Assembly (NCBI GenBank): GCA_002509495.1
Contig: DAEV01000061.1
Coordinates: forward strand, 29,790 to 60,987
Length of the DNA: 31,198 nt
Origin: Methanolinea sp. UBA473
GTDB taxonomy: Archaea; Halobacteriota; Methanomicrobia; Methanomicrobiales; Methanospirillaceae
Direction: 5' to 3'
The notes beneath the pieces are model-generated. The model had not been told where the DNA came from, made no database searches, and saw only the letters and a program-made list of their open reading frames with translations. The position numbers and the translations under genes are program-made. This document shows positions 1 through 7,000 of the stretch, piece by piece (the stretch's first letter is position 1; every line of letters starts with the position of its first letter).

Positions 1-90
1 CCAGGAATTCCGGGAACCGGGTGATCAGAGGATCCCGTCTTAAGGGGATTCCCGTTCAACGAATCCGATCCCCACAGGTGCGCGTATTGG

Positions 91-106
91 GAATATATAA
101 AGAAAA
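91..106 (+). promoter_or_regulatory. Archaeal TATA-box promoter, strong
   Basis: The run TATATAAAG at 94-102 with purines just upstream fits an archaeal BRE/TATA element. It would start transcription near 120-127. No convincing protein gene lies downstream before 855, so it may drive the structured transcript proposed for this region. Confidence 0.45.
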
Positions 107-135
107 ATCCGCTCCTTCAAAGGATCCAAGAGCGA

Positions 136-153
136 AAATTATTTATATTATAG
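136..153 (+). promoter_or_regulatory. Second archaeal TATA-like box
   Basis: The AT-only stretch TTTATATTATAG at 142-153 stands out in otherwise GC-rich DNA. Its spacing predicts a transcription start near 170-175, immediately before the hairpin-rich region. It lies only about 50 bases after the first box, so the two may be tandem promoters for the same transcript. Confidence 0.4.
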
Positions 154-169
154 TGACATAGTAGGGGAT

Positions 170-725
170 GCCTCAGAGGAAAATCGCTGGGGATGCGTGC
201 CAGGGCGAAATGAGTTCCTGCATCCGGACGGCTGAAAAGTTGCAGGGGCGATGGAGACATTTCGTCAGGGAGCCGAACAAATGTTCAGGAAACATCCTGC
301 CAGGAAGGAATGAATCCGTGATCTGAAACGGCAGGAAAGATCATGGGTGGCGAAGGACATTCCTTATCCGGGGCCGGACAGATGTTCAAGGAACATGATG
401 CTGCGGTACCACAAATCCGGAGGATCCAAACGGCGGACGATCCACGGGTGAACAAGAGGGGGTATCGCGGGGCCGACCATGTGTTCTCAACACATTCCCT
501 GGGGCACATTCCTGTGTCCCTGGTGACTTTTTATCGGCTTTCTACCGTTGCTGATACTACGCCGGTGGACGGCCATGGGTTGATGCGGAACGGAAACGTT
601 ACCCGGCGAAAGCAATTCCAAAAGAGTTGTTGGTGGCATCAAAGGAGGCGTCAACCCTGTCCCCACAGGGGACAGGATTTCCACCATGGATCAAACGTTC
701 AGCCGGTGACTTAGTTGGACACTAA
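170..725 (+). ncRNA. Candidate structured non-coding RNA
   Basis: This stretch lacks a credible reading frame but contains many hairpins read by eye. A 10-bp helix (314-323 with 339-348, two G-U pairs) is nested inside an 8-bp helix (305-312 with 358-365). There is a 6-bp stem with a 3-base loop at 382-396, a 7-bp stem with a CTC loop at 479-495, an 8-bp stem with a TTCC loop at 501-520, and a perfect 9-bp stem with an ACA loop at 656-676. A 7-bp helix (580-586 with 636-642) encloses a GAAA-tetraloop hairpin (587-603) and an 8-bp hairpin (611-631), making a three-way junction; CCATGG boxes at 573-578 and 684-689 could close it. No RNase P or SRP RNA signature was recognised. The ends are uncertain: the T-run at 528-532 could split it into two transcripts. 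Confidence 0.3.
479..532 (+). terminator. Possible terminator: two hairpins then T5
   Basis: A 7-bp stem (479-485 with 489-495) and an 8-bp stem (501-508 with 513-520) are followed by five T residues at 528-532. This is compatible with transcription termination, or with an internal part of a longer structured RNA. Confidence 0.3.
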
Positions 726-750
726 TACACCTGCATAGAGATGGCGGGAT

Positions 751-764
751 ATCATAATTAAACC
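751..764 (+). promoter_or_regulatory. Possible TATA box upstream of the small Cys protein
   Basis: ATCATAATTAAACC is the only AT-rich element between the hairpin region and the gene at 855. It lies about 95 bases before the chosen start, implying a leader of roughly 70 bases, so the assignment is weak. Confidence 0.3.
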
Positions 765-854
765 TTTTGGAATTTTCGGGGCTGGAAGGAGACGAATTCC
801 GGATATTTTTGCTCCGGGGAGAAGATTATCCCCTTACAGGATGCAGGATAGAGC

Positions 855-1097
855 ATGGGGCCCAAATCATGGTCCGAACTGGAAGACCTGGTCCGGAAGT
901 ATACCGGGCTTCCCTTTATTCCCGATGTCGATCACTACAGGATCATCCGGGGCGTTCCGAAAAGTCCCTGTATCTTTATCGGATGCACGGAGGTGCCGGT
1001 ATGGGAAGATCGAAGGGGGGAATATCCCCTGTGCGAAGGGCATTACCGTATCCTCCTGCAGTGGAGGGAATCTGTCCGGGAAAACCTCATCAGGTGA
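855..1097 (+). CDS. Small conserved-looking Cys-rich protein, unknown function
   Basis: This 80-residue protein is not one I can name. Its composition is that of a real soluble protein, with alternating acidic and basic residues, aromatic residues and few repeats, unlike the overlapping frames. It has a Cys-x4-Cys pair (residues 39 and 44, in PCIFIGC) and a later Cys-x2-His (residues 60 and 63, in LCEGHY), which together could bind one metal ion such as zinc; that is inference. The start at 855 was chosen because the two other frames open here translate to unlikely protein. It stands alone, with no gene on the same strand within 700 bases on either side. Confidence 0.5.
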   Translation: MGPKSWSELEDLVRKYTGLPFIPDVDHYRIIRGVPKSPCIFIGCTEVPVWEDRRGEYPLCEGHYRILLQWRESVRENLIR

Positions 1098-1243
1098 GCG
1101 GAACAACGGAATTTCCTCTTGACCATGGATGCGGATGCCGTCTTCCGCACAACATCAGGGCAGGGTCCGCATGAGCGCCATACGGGCTGCCAGCCGGAAT
1201 CCGGTTCACAGGAATGGGATATCCATTTATATCCGGCACGGAT

Positions 1244-1612
1244 TCACTGGTTGCGGATGAATCCCTGATTCATCAGGTCATCCAGCCAGCGGTCGAGGAA
1301 CACACACAGGTCGTTCCTGGTCTTGAGATCCACCTTTCCCGGGGCTGTATATACCTTTCTCGATCCGGCCCTGTCCTGGTACGAGAGGGGCTCTGCGATT
1401 CGCAATGAATGGTCAACTCTGACCTCCATGTCCGGGTCCGCCACCATCTCGCCTTCGATGACGGGATTCTGGGAGAGGGCGTAGGTGTCGGGAGAGAGGC
1501 GGTCGATGCAGAGCGGGATATAGGGCGGCCGCTCCCACACTGCATAGTTCCTGACTTCAAAAATTCCCATCTTTTCCAGTTTCTGATAAATTGAATGATA
1601 TATATCCGGCAT
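1244..1612 (-). CDS. DUF6908/DUF1249-like small protein
   Basis: The 122-residue product has the pattern I associate with the DUF6908 and YqiB (DUF1249) families. It has a GEMVADPDMEV segment in the middle, a following Pro-Leu-Ser-Tyr-Gln segment, and a C-terminal helix with FLDRWLDDLMNQGF, matching the family's Asn/Leu-x-Phe-Leu-x-x-Trp-Leu ending. The function of these families is unknown to me. It lies 93 bases downstream of mntP on the same strand and could share its transcript. A purine-rich AGGAAG about 10 bases before the ATG supports the start. The family call rests on remembered sequence patterns only. Confidence 0.55.
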   Translation of the reverse strand: MPDIYHSIYQKLEKMGIFEVRNYAVWERPPYIPLCIDRLSPDTYALSQNPVIEGEMVADPDMEVRVDHSLRIAEPLSYQDRAGSRKVYTAPGKVDLKTRNDLCVFLDRWLDDLMNQGFIRNQ

Positions 1613-1705
1613 TCACAGCGCTTCCTGCAATTCCCTCCGGAATATTTGAGAGGACGGGAGAGATAAATTTACCCGATACGATCGAAGGAATCCTGTCCCG
1701 ACCCA

Positions 1706-2269
1706 TCAGATCAGGAAGAGGTGGCCAACGAGGATCCTCGCGCCTATCACGATGAGAATGATCCCTCCCAGGACCTCTATGCGGCTTCCGAATTGCCTGG
1801 CAAGGCTGCCTCCAAGAACTGCTCCCCCGCAGGAGAAGAGGAAGGATACGAGTCCGATGATAAGTGCTGTCCCCAGGATCCCGGATTCGAGGAATCCAAG
1901 CGTCAGGCCTACACCGAGAGCATCCATGCTGGTGGCCAGGGAGAGGAGGATCACCGTGGGAATGGACAGATAATCCACGGGATCTCTCTCTTCTCCCCCG
2001 GTCGATCCTTCGTACACCATCTTTCCCCCGATGATCCCCAGGATAAGGAATGCGACCCAGTGGTCGTATTCTCCGATGAGGGATACGACCGAGGACCCTG
2101 CAGCCCAACCTGCAAGTGTCATCCCTGTCTGAAACAGGGCAAAGGAGACTCCCAGTACAAAGGCGATCCGTATCTTCAGGGCGGGGTTCGTGGTCGAAGC
2201 TGCCAGGGATACCGCGAGACAATCCATCGCGAGACCCGCTCCCAGGAGGAGGGAGAGGAAGAGGTCCAT
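1706..2269 (-). CDS. mntP: MntP family manganese efflux pump
   Basis: This 187-residue integral membrane protein is predicted to export Mn(II). It consists of two similar halves of about three hydrophobic helices each, the usual MntP/DUF204 architecture and length. Each half carries the family's intramembrane acidic signature: AMDCLAVSL near residue 15 and SMDALGVGL near residue 114, with the Asp residues expected to contact the metal. Family members usually read AMDAFAVS in the first half, so Cys-Leu replaces Ala-Phe here, which is conservative. It is divergent from the acyl-CoA synthetase gene. I see no yybP-ykoY-type manganese riboswitch in the leader. Confidence 0.85.
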   Translation of the reverse strand: MDLFLSLLLGAGLAMDCLAVSLAASTTNPALKIRIAFVLGVSFALFQTGMTLAGWAAGSSVVSLIGEYDHWVAFLILGIIGGKMVYEGSTGGEERDPVDYLSIPTVILLSLATSMDALGVGLTLGFLESGILGTALIIGLVSFLFSCGGAVLGGSLARQFGSRIEVLGGIILIVIGARILVGHLFLI

Positions 2270-2349
2270 GCTGCATTACAGGTGTGTGGCGTTCTCTAAA
2301 AAAGACATCCCGGATCCCAATGGGTAGTACTGAAATAACACGACATTTC

Positions 2350-2380
2350 CGATTTTATTTAATTTAAAAAAGTATAAGAA
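2350..2380 (+). promoter_or_regulatory. AT-rich promoter region of the acyl-CoA synthetase cluster
   Basis: Positions 2353-2378 are almost purely A/T (a TTTAATTTAAAAAAG-type core, then AGTATAAG). They lie in the 139-base gap between divergent genes. A TATA box at 2360-2378 would start transcription around 2390-2403, just upstream of the first gene. Confidence 0.5.
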
Positions 2381-2408
2381 CGGCCGGGAAAAACTGCTAT
2401 GTCATGGC

Positions 2409-4331
2409 ATGGCAGGGAGAGGAATCGCCGTGGTGACGCTTGCGTATGATCTTGTATACCGGCGTTCGATCAAGGATCCCGAGGGATTCTGGGGAGAGGC
2501 AGCAGAGAGCGTGGTCTGGGAGAAGAGATGGGACAGGGTTTTTGATGCGTCCCGCCCTCCGCATTATCTCTGGTTCCCCGGAGCGGTCCTCAATACCTGT
2601 TATAACTGCCTCGATCTTCATATCGAGAGAGGACACGGAGATCGTACGGCACTGATCTATGACAGCCCTGTGACCAGGACCGTTCAGAAGTTTTCCTACA
2701 ATGTCCTCCGGGATCTGGTGGCCCGGTGTGCAGGGGGACTCAAAGAACTGGGTGTGGGAAAAGGAGACAGCGTGGTGATCTACATGCCCATGATCCCCGA
2801 AGCAGTCATCTCCATGCTGGCGTGCGCGAGGATCGGGGCCGTCCATTCCGTGGTTTTTGGAGGATTTGCCCCCCGCGAGCTGGCCGCCCGGATACGCGAT
2901 GCGGAACCGAAGGTCGTACTCACTGCATCATGCGGGATCGAGGTGAACAGGCTCATCTCCTACAAGCCGATCCTCGATGAAGCCCTTGCCATCGCAGGCA
3001 TCCCGGTCCATGCATGCGTCTACGTTCAGAGACCGCAGCACGAAGTAGCCCTGGATCATGGCCGGGACATGGAGTGGTCTGCAATGATGCGAAATGCCCC
3101 CCCTGCACCGTGCGTCCCTGTCTGTTCCACCGATCCGCTCTACATCCTCTATACATCCGGGACCACAGGTATCCCGAAGGGTGTGGTAAGGGATCATGGA
3201 GGACATCTGGTTGCGCTGAAATGGACCATGCCCTCCCTCTACGGAGTGGCCCCGGGAGAGGTGTTCTGGGCGGCATCGGACGTGGGCTGGGTGGTGGGGC
3301 ACTCGTACATCGTGTACGGGCCCCTCGCGTGCGGATGCACCACCATCCTCTACGAGGGAAAATCGGTCGGGACACCTGATCCCGGTGCGTTCTGGAGGGT
3401 AGTTTCCCAGCATGGGGTCAAGGTACTCTTCACTGCGCCCACTGCCCTGCGTGCGATCAAACGCGAGGATCCTCGCGGATCGTTCCTGAAAAAATACGAT
3501 CTTTCCTGTCTCCGCACCCTCTTCCTGGCCGGGGAACGGTGCGATCCGGATACCCTGCACTGGGCTGGGGAACGCCTTTCAATCCCGGTGATCGATCACT
3601 GGTGGCAGACAGAGACCGGGTGGGCGATCGGCGCGAACCCTGTGGGGATATCCCTCCTGCCGGTGAAGCCCGGATCCTGCACAAAGCCGATGCCCGGGTA
3701 TGATGTGCGGGTACTGGACGACAGGGGGATCGAGCTCCCTCCGGGAACCACTGGGAACATTGTGGTGCGGCTCCCCCTCCCTCCCGGTTGCTTTACCACA
3801 CTCTGGCGCAAGGAGGACGAATACGTCCGGAGCTACCTGTCCGCATATCCGGGATTTTACCTGACCGGGGATGCAGGATACATGGATGAGGACGGGTACC
3901 TCTGGATCATGGGCCGGACGGATGATATCATCAATACCGCCGGTCACCGGCTCTCCACGGGAGCCATGGAGGAGGTGCTCGCGTCCCATCCCGACGTGGC
4001 GGAGTGTGCGGTCACGGGGGTTGCGGATACCGTGAAAGGGGAGATCCCGATGGGGTTTGTGGTGCTCAAGGCCGGGGTCCGGCGAAAGCACGGAGAGGTC
4101 GTGCAGGAGCTGATCAGGATGGTAAGGGACCGCATAGGGCCGATCGCATCGTTCAAGGTTGCCGTGGTGGTCAAACGGCTTCCCAAGACGAGGTCAGGGA
4201 AGATCCTGCGGGGTGTGATGAAAAAGATGGCGGATGGCGAGAAGTATCAGGTGCCGGCCACCATCGAGGATCCCGCAGTCCTTGACGAGCTCACCGAAGA
4301 GCTTGCAGGGATAGGCTATCCTGCGAACTGA
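2409..4331 (+). CDS. prpE: Propionyl-CoA/acetyl-CoA synthetase (AMP-forming), PrpE-like
   Basis: This enzyme activates a short-chain carboxylic acid with ATP and CoA. At 640 residues it has the usual ACS/PrpE length and order: an ACS N-terminal segment (15-75), the AMP-binding loop TSGTTGIPKG (249-258), HWWQTETGW (397-405), and the C-terminal A8 motif LPKTRSGKILR (591-601) with catalytic Lys598. Many segments (SIKDPEGFW, YMPMIPEA, RIGAVHSVVFGGF, ASDVGWVVGHSYIVYGPL) resemble enterobacterial PrpE more than Acs; substrate specificity is not proven by this. The ATG at 2409 is used here, but GTG at 2430 or 2433, preceded by GGGAGAGG at 2415-2422, fits the family N terminus better. It is the first gene of a four-gene same-strand cluster. 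Lys598 is the residue typically acetylated in this family. Confidence 0.85.
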   Translation: MAGRGIAVVTLAYDLVYRRSIKDPEGFWGEAAESVVWEKRWDRVFDASRPPHYLWFPGAVLNTCYNCLDLHIERGHGDRTALIYDSPVTRTVQKFSYNVLRDLVARCAGGLKELGVGKGDSVVIYMPMIPEAVISMLACARIGAVHSVVFGGFAPRELAARIRDAEPKVVLTASCGIEVNRLISYKPILDEALAIAGIPVHACVYVQRPQHEVALDHGRDMEWSAMMRNAPPAPCVPVCSTDPLYILYTSGTTGIPKGVVRDHGGHLVALKWTMPSLYGVAPGEVFWAASDVGWVVGHSYIVYGPLACGCTTILYEGKSVGTPDPGAFWRVVSQHGVKVLFTAPTALRAIKREDPRGSFLKKYDLSCLRTLFLAGERCDPDTLHWAGERLSIPVIDHWWQTETGWAIGANPVGISLLPVKPGSCTKPMPGYDVRVLDDRGIELPPGTTGNIVVRLPLPPGCFTTLWRKEDEYVRSYLSAYPGFYLTGDAGYMDEDGYLWIMGRTDDIINTAGHRLSTGAMEEVLASHPDVAECAVTGVADTVKGEIPMGFVVLKAGVRRKHGEVVQELIRMVRDRIGPIASFKVAVVVKRLPKTRSGKILRGVMKKMADGEKYQVPATIEDPAVLDELTEELAGIGYPAN

Positions 4332-4399
4332 ATTGTTTGAAGCACCGGAGAGTATTTGGGGGAGCAGAATGACCCCTTGAACCGGACTGGCGGTGCCTC

Positions 4400-5845
4400 A
4401 TGCTGATCGGGATGGACGTGGGAGGGACGAACACCGATGTGGCCATCGTAGGAGACGAGATCGTCTCGGTCAAGGTCCCGAACGACCGGGGGATCCCGGC
4501 AGCACTCGATCGCATCACAAGTCAGGGAAGGCTGGGAGTAAGCAGTTCTCAGCCGCTCAACCGGATCCTGACCGGAGATCCGGTAAGAGTCGTGACGATC
4601 CTGTTTCCCGGCCCGGGGCTTGCATGGCCGGGTCTCCTGAAAGGATCGATCAATCACCGGGGGGATGCCGTGGAGAGGATCGATCCTGACGAAGTCCGCG
4701 GTTTCATTCTGGAAAATCCCGGAGATGCGGTGGCGATTGCATCCAAGTTCTCGGTGCGGAACCCCGTTCTGGAAGAGGAAGCCACGGATCTCGCAAAAGA
4801 GCACTACCCGGACGAGCGGATCGCACGGAGCGCTCCTCTCGCGCTCCTCGACTTCCCGGCACGGGTGACGACAACCCGCTTGAACGCCCGGTTGAAAGAA
4901 ACGGTCTGTAAACTTACTGCAGAAATTGGGAAGGGAAGGCCGGACTTTTTCTTCTTTAAAGGGGATGGCGGCCTGGCTTCACCGCAGGTCGTCAGGGAAA
5001 ATCCCTCCCTCCTTTTTAATTCCAGTGCTGCCGCAGTCGCTCTCGGGGCGTTCTTCCTGTCCCGCGAGAAAGAATGCGTGGTGGTGGACATCGGGGGAAC
5101 TACCACTGACCTGGTCCCACTTCACAACGGGAGTCCCCGGATGAGGACCCTCATATCGGATGGCGAGAGGACGCTCGCAGAAACCGTGGAGACCCTGTCC
5201 ATTCCATTCGGGGGAGATTCGGAACTGTCCGGCGGGCTGCAGCCGCACCGGATGGGAAATGCCCTCGCATTCGGGGGCCCCCGTCCGACACTCACCGATG
5301 CATTGAACGTCGAGGGTGCGGAGATCGGGGATCCGTCACGGTCGGTCCGGGTCGGGAAATCGGAAGCGGAGGATGCCGTCGACCGATATCTCGACCAGGT
5401 TTCGTATGCGGTGAAGGAAACGGGCATGGACAGAATTGTTGGCGCGGGGTTCCTGGCGCCCATCCTTATCCCCCGGATTGCCAGACGGGCCGGAATGCGA
5501 TTTACAGTTCATACCGATTCCGGCTGTGCCAATGCGGTCGGAGTCGCGGTTTCCAGGGTGAGCCTCACCCTCCACGCCCGCTTCGATTCCGGGAGGAAGA
5601 GGGCAGTCCTCAACGGCGAAGTCCAGGGGTTGAAATGCATGGGTGATGATGACAGCCTCATAGGGTTCTGCAGGGAGGAGGTGCGCCGCAGGGCACTCGC
5701 TGCAGGCGCATACCCGGAAGATGTGAGGAAGATCGACCTGGTTTCCTTCCAGGCCTATGACGTGGTCAGGGGAGGATTCCGTGCTGAACGAATCGCAGAC
5801 GTGGTCGTTCGTATTCCCCCCGGAATTACCATGGAGGCTTTATGA
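4400..5845 (+). CDS. Hydantoinase/oxoprolinase-family ASKHA protein
   Basis: The 481-residue protein has two phosphate-binding loops of the actin/Hsp70/sugar-kinase fold: MDVGGTNTD near residues 5-13 and VDIGGTTTDLV near 229-239. The glycine-rich GAGFLAP is near 348-354. This is the arrangement of hydantoinase A/oxoprolinase N-terminal subunits, though much of the N-terminal half is divergent. It is shorter than bacterial HyuA (about 650-700 residues) and no HyuB partner is present, so the real reaction is unknown; ATP-dependent action on a small amide or carboxylate is inference from the family. GGCGGTG lies just before the ATG. Its last four bases overlap the next start (ATGA), so the two are translationally coupled. 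Confidence 0.75.
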   Translation: MLIGMDVGGTNTDVAIVGDEIVSVKVPNDRGIPAALDRITSQGRLGVSSSQPLNRILTGDPVRVVTILFPGPGLAWPGLLKGSINHRGDAVERIDPDEVRGFILENPGDAVAIASKFSVRNPVLEEEATDLAKEHYPDERIARSAPLALLDFPARVTTTRLNARLKETVCKLTAEIGKGRPDFFFFKGDGGLASPQVVRENPSLLFNSSAAAVALGAFFLSREKECVVVDIGGTTTDLVPLHNGSPRMRTLISDGERTLAETVETLSIPFGGDSELSGGLQPHRMGNALAFGGPRPTLTDALNVEGAEIGDPSRSVRVGKSEAEDAVDRYLDQVSYAVKETGMDRIVGAGFLAPILIPRIARRAGMRFTVHTDSGCANAVGVAVSRVSLTLHARFDSGRKRAVLNGEVQGLKCMGDDDSLIGFCREEVRRRALAAGAYPEDVRKIDLVSFQAYDVVRGGFRAERIADVVVRIPPGITMEAL

Positions 5846-6927
5846 CCGCCGGTCTTGTATTCCACCCGGATTACCTGCTCCACGAGCAGTCACCGGGGCA
5901 TCCGGAAAGGAGAGAGCGGTTGAGTTACACCATCGATCAGTTCCGGGAAGAGGGGGTTTTTTCTCATCGCTCGATCCGGTTGATCACTCCGCAGCCTGCA
6001 TCACGTGAATCGGTCATGAGAGTTCATTTTTCCGAGTATCTCTCATTCCTGGAGGGATCCAGTAAAACAGGGGGTTTTATCGATTTTGACACCAGTATCC
6101 CGATCCACCTCTGGGAGGCCGCGCTCCTTGCAGCGGGGGGGGCCATCCGCGCGGCAGATGCCGTTCTGGATGGAGAGGTGGAGAATGCCTTTGCCATGGT
6201 CCGCCCACCGGGTCACCATGCCCGTCCGGGAACCGGTGCGGGGTTCTGCTACATAAACAACATGGCCGTCATGGTCCGCCACCTCCAGGACCGGGGAGTT
6301 ATGAAGATCCTCATTCTCGACTGGGACGCGCATCATGGCGACGGAACCCAGCAGATCTTCTATGAGGAGGATTCGGTCCTCTTCACTTCCATCCACCAGT
6401 ACCCGTTCTATCCCGGCACAGGTTCGGTAGATGAGATCGGATTGAGGCGTGGAACCGGTTACACTGCGAATATGCCCGTCCCGGCAGGTACGGGGGACGA
6501 GAGTTACCTCTATCTCTTCGATACGGTGATCGGCCCCCTCGCTCGCGAATTCGAGCCGGACCTGATCGCCATCTCGGCCGGGCAGGACAACCATTTCACG
6601 GATCCGCTGACCGGCCTTGCTCTCACGGCACGCGGATATTCCGAAATGATGAGGAGAGCGGTTGACCTGTCGCGCGATATCTGCGAAGGCCACCTTGTTG
6701 CGGTTCTGGAGGGCGGATACAGTGTCGAGGGGGGACTCCCCTACACGAACCTGGGGATCCTTGCAGCCCTGGCAGGCCTCGACCTGTCCTGCATCAGGGA
6801 ACCGTCGGGCTTCCTGGAATGGCTGCGGAAGGTGCGCGATCCCTCGGCACACAGGGGGGTCGTGGAGAATGCGAACGCATTGAGAACGAACCTTTCCCCT
6901 TTCTGGAGGTGCTTTGGAAGTTCGTGA
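5842..6927 (+). CDS. Histone-deacetylase-family amidohydrolase (acetylpolyamine amidohydrolase/AcuC type)
   Basis: This 361-residue zinc amidohydrolase should remove acetyl groups from an amine. All family catalytic features are visible: RPPGHHA (His125, His126), the metal ligands Asp162 and His164 in DWDAHHGDG, Asp249 in SAGQDNH, and EGGY with Tyr293. The fold of prokaryotic relatives acts on acetylated polyamines or on acetylated proteins such as acetyl-CoA synthetase (AcuC). Both possibilities fit here: an acyl-CoA synthetase is two genes upstream, and the agmatine-to-putrescine fusion enzyme is the next gene. The start overlaps the previous stop by four bases. Confidence 0.85.
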   Translation: MTAGLVFHPDYLLHEQSPGHPERRERLSYTIDQFREEGVFSHRSIRLITPQPASRESVMRVHFSEYLSFLEGSSKTGGFIDFDTSIPIHLWEAALLAAGGAIRAADAVLDGEVENAFAMVRPPGHHARPGTGAGFCYINNMAVMVRHLQDRGVMKILILDWDAHHGDGTQQIFYEEDSVLFTSIHQYPFYPGTGSVDEIGLRRGTGYTANMPVPAGTGDESYLYLFDTVIGPLAREFEPDLIAISAGQDNHFTDPLTGLALTARGYSEMMRRAVDLSRDICEGHLVAVLEGGYSVEGGLPYTNLGILAALAGLDLSCIREPSGFLEWLRKVRDPSAHRGVVENANALRTNLSPFWRCFGSS

Positions 6928-7000
6928 ATGGGAATGGACGAGGATATTCCCTTTCCCCTGGAGAGTATTTTAGGATGCGAAACCAAGAGGAGAAGAGATC

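Noticed and set aside
168..326. 52-codon frame placed just after the second TATA box
   Set aside because: Spacing to the promoter would suit a leaderless gene, but the product shows no protein-like pattern and lies over base-paired segments. It would need conservation to be believed.
343..714. 123-codon plus-strand frame in the hairpin region
   Set aside because: The product has a patchy Gln/Arg/His-rich composition and no recognisable segment, no ribosome-binding site is seen, and the DNA is better explained by hairpins.
1..725. RNase P RNA or SRP RNA as identity of the structured region
   Set aside because: GAGGAAA-like bases occur near 175, but the matching 3' ACAGAAA core and the SRP GGAAGGAGCAGCA-type helix were not found.
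2270..2408. Manganese riboswitch upstream of mntP
   Set aside because: The leader is short and AT-rich, and I cannot find the two-loop yybP-ykoY core in it.
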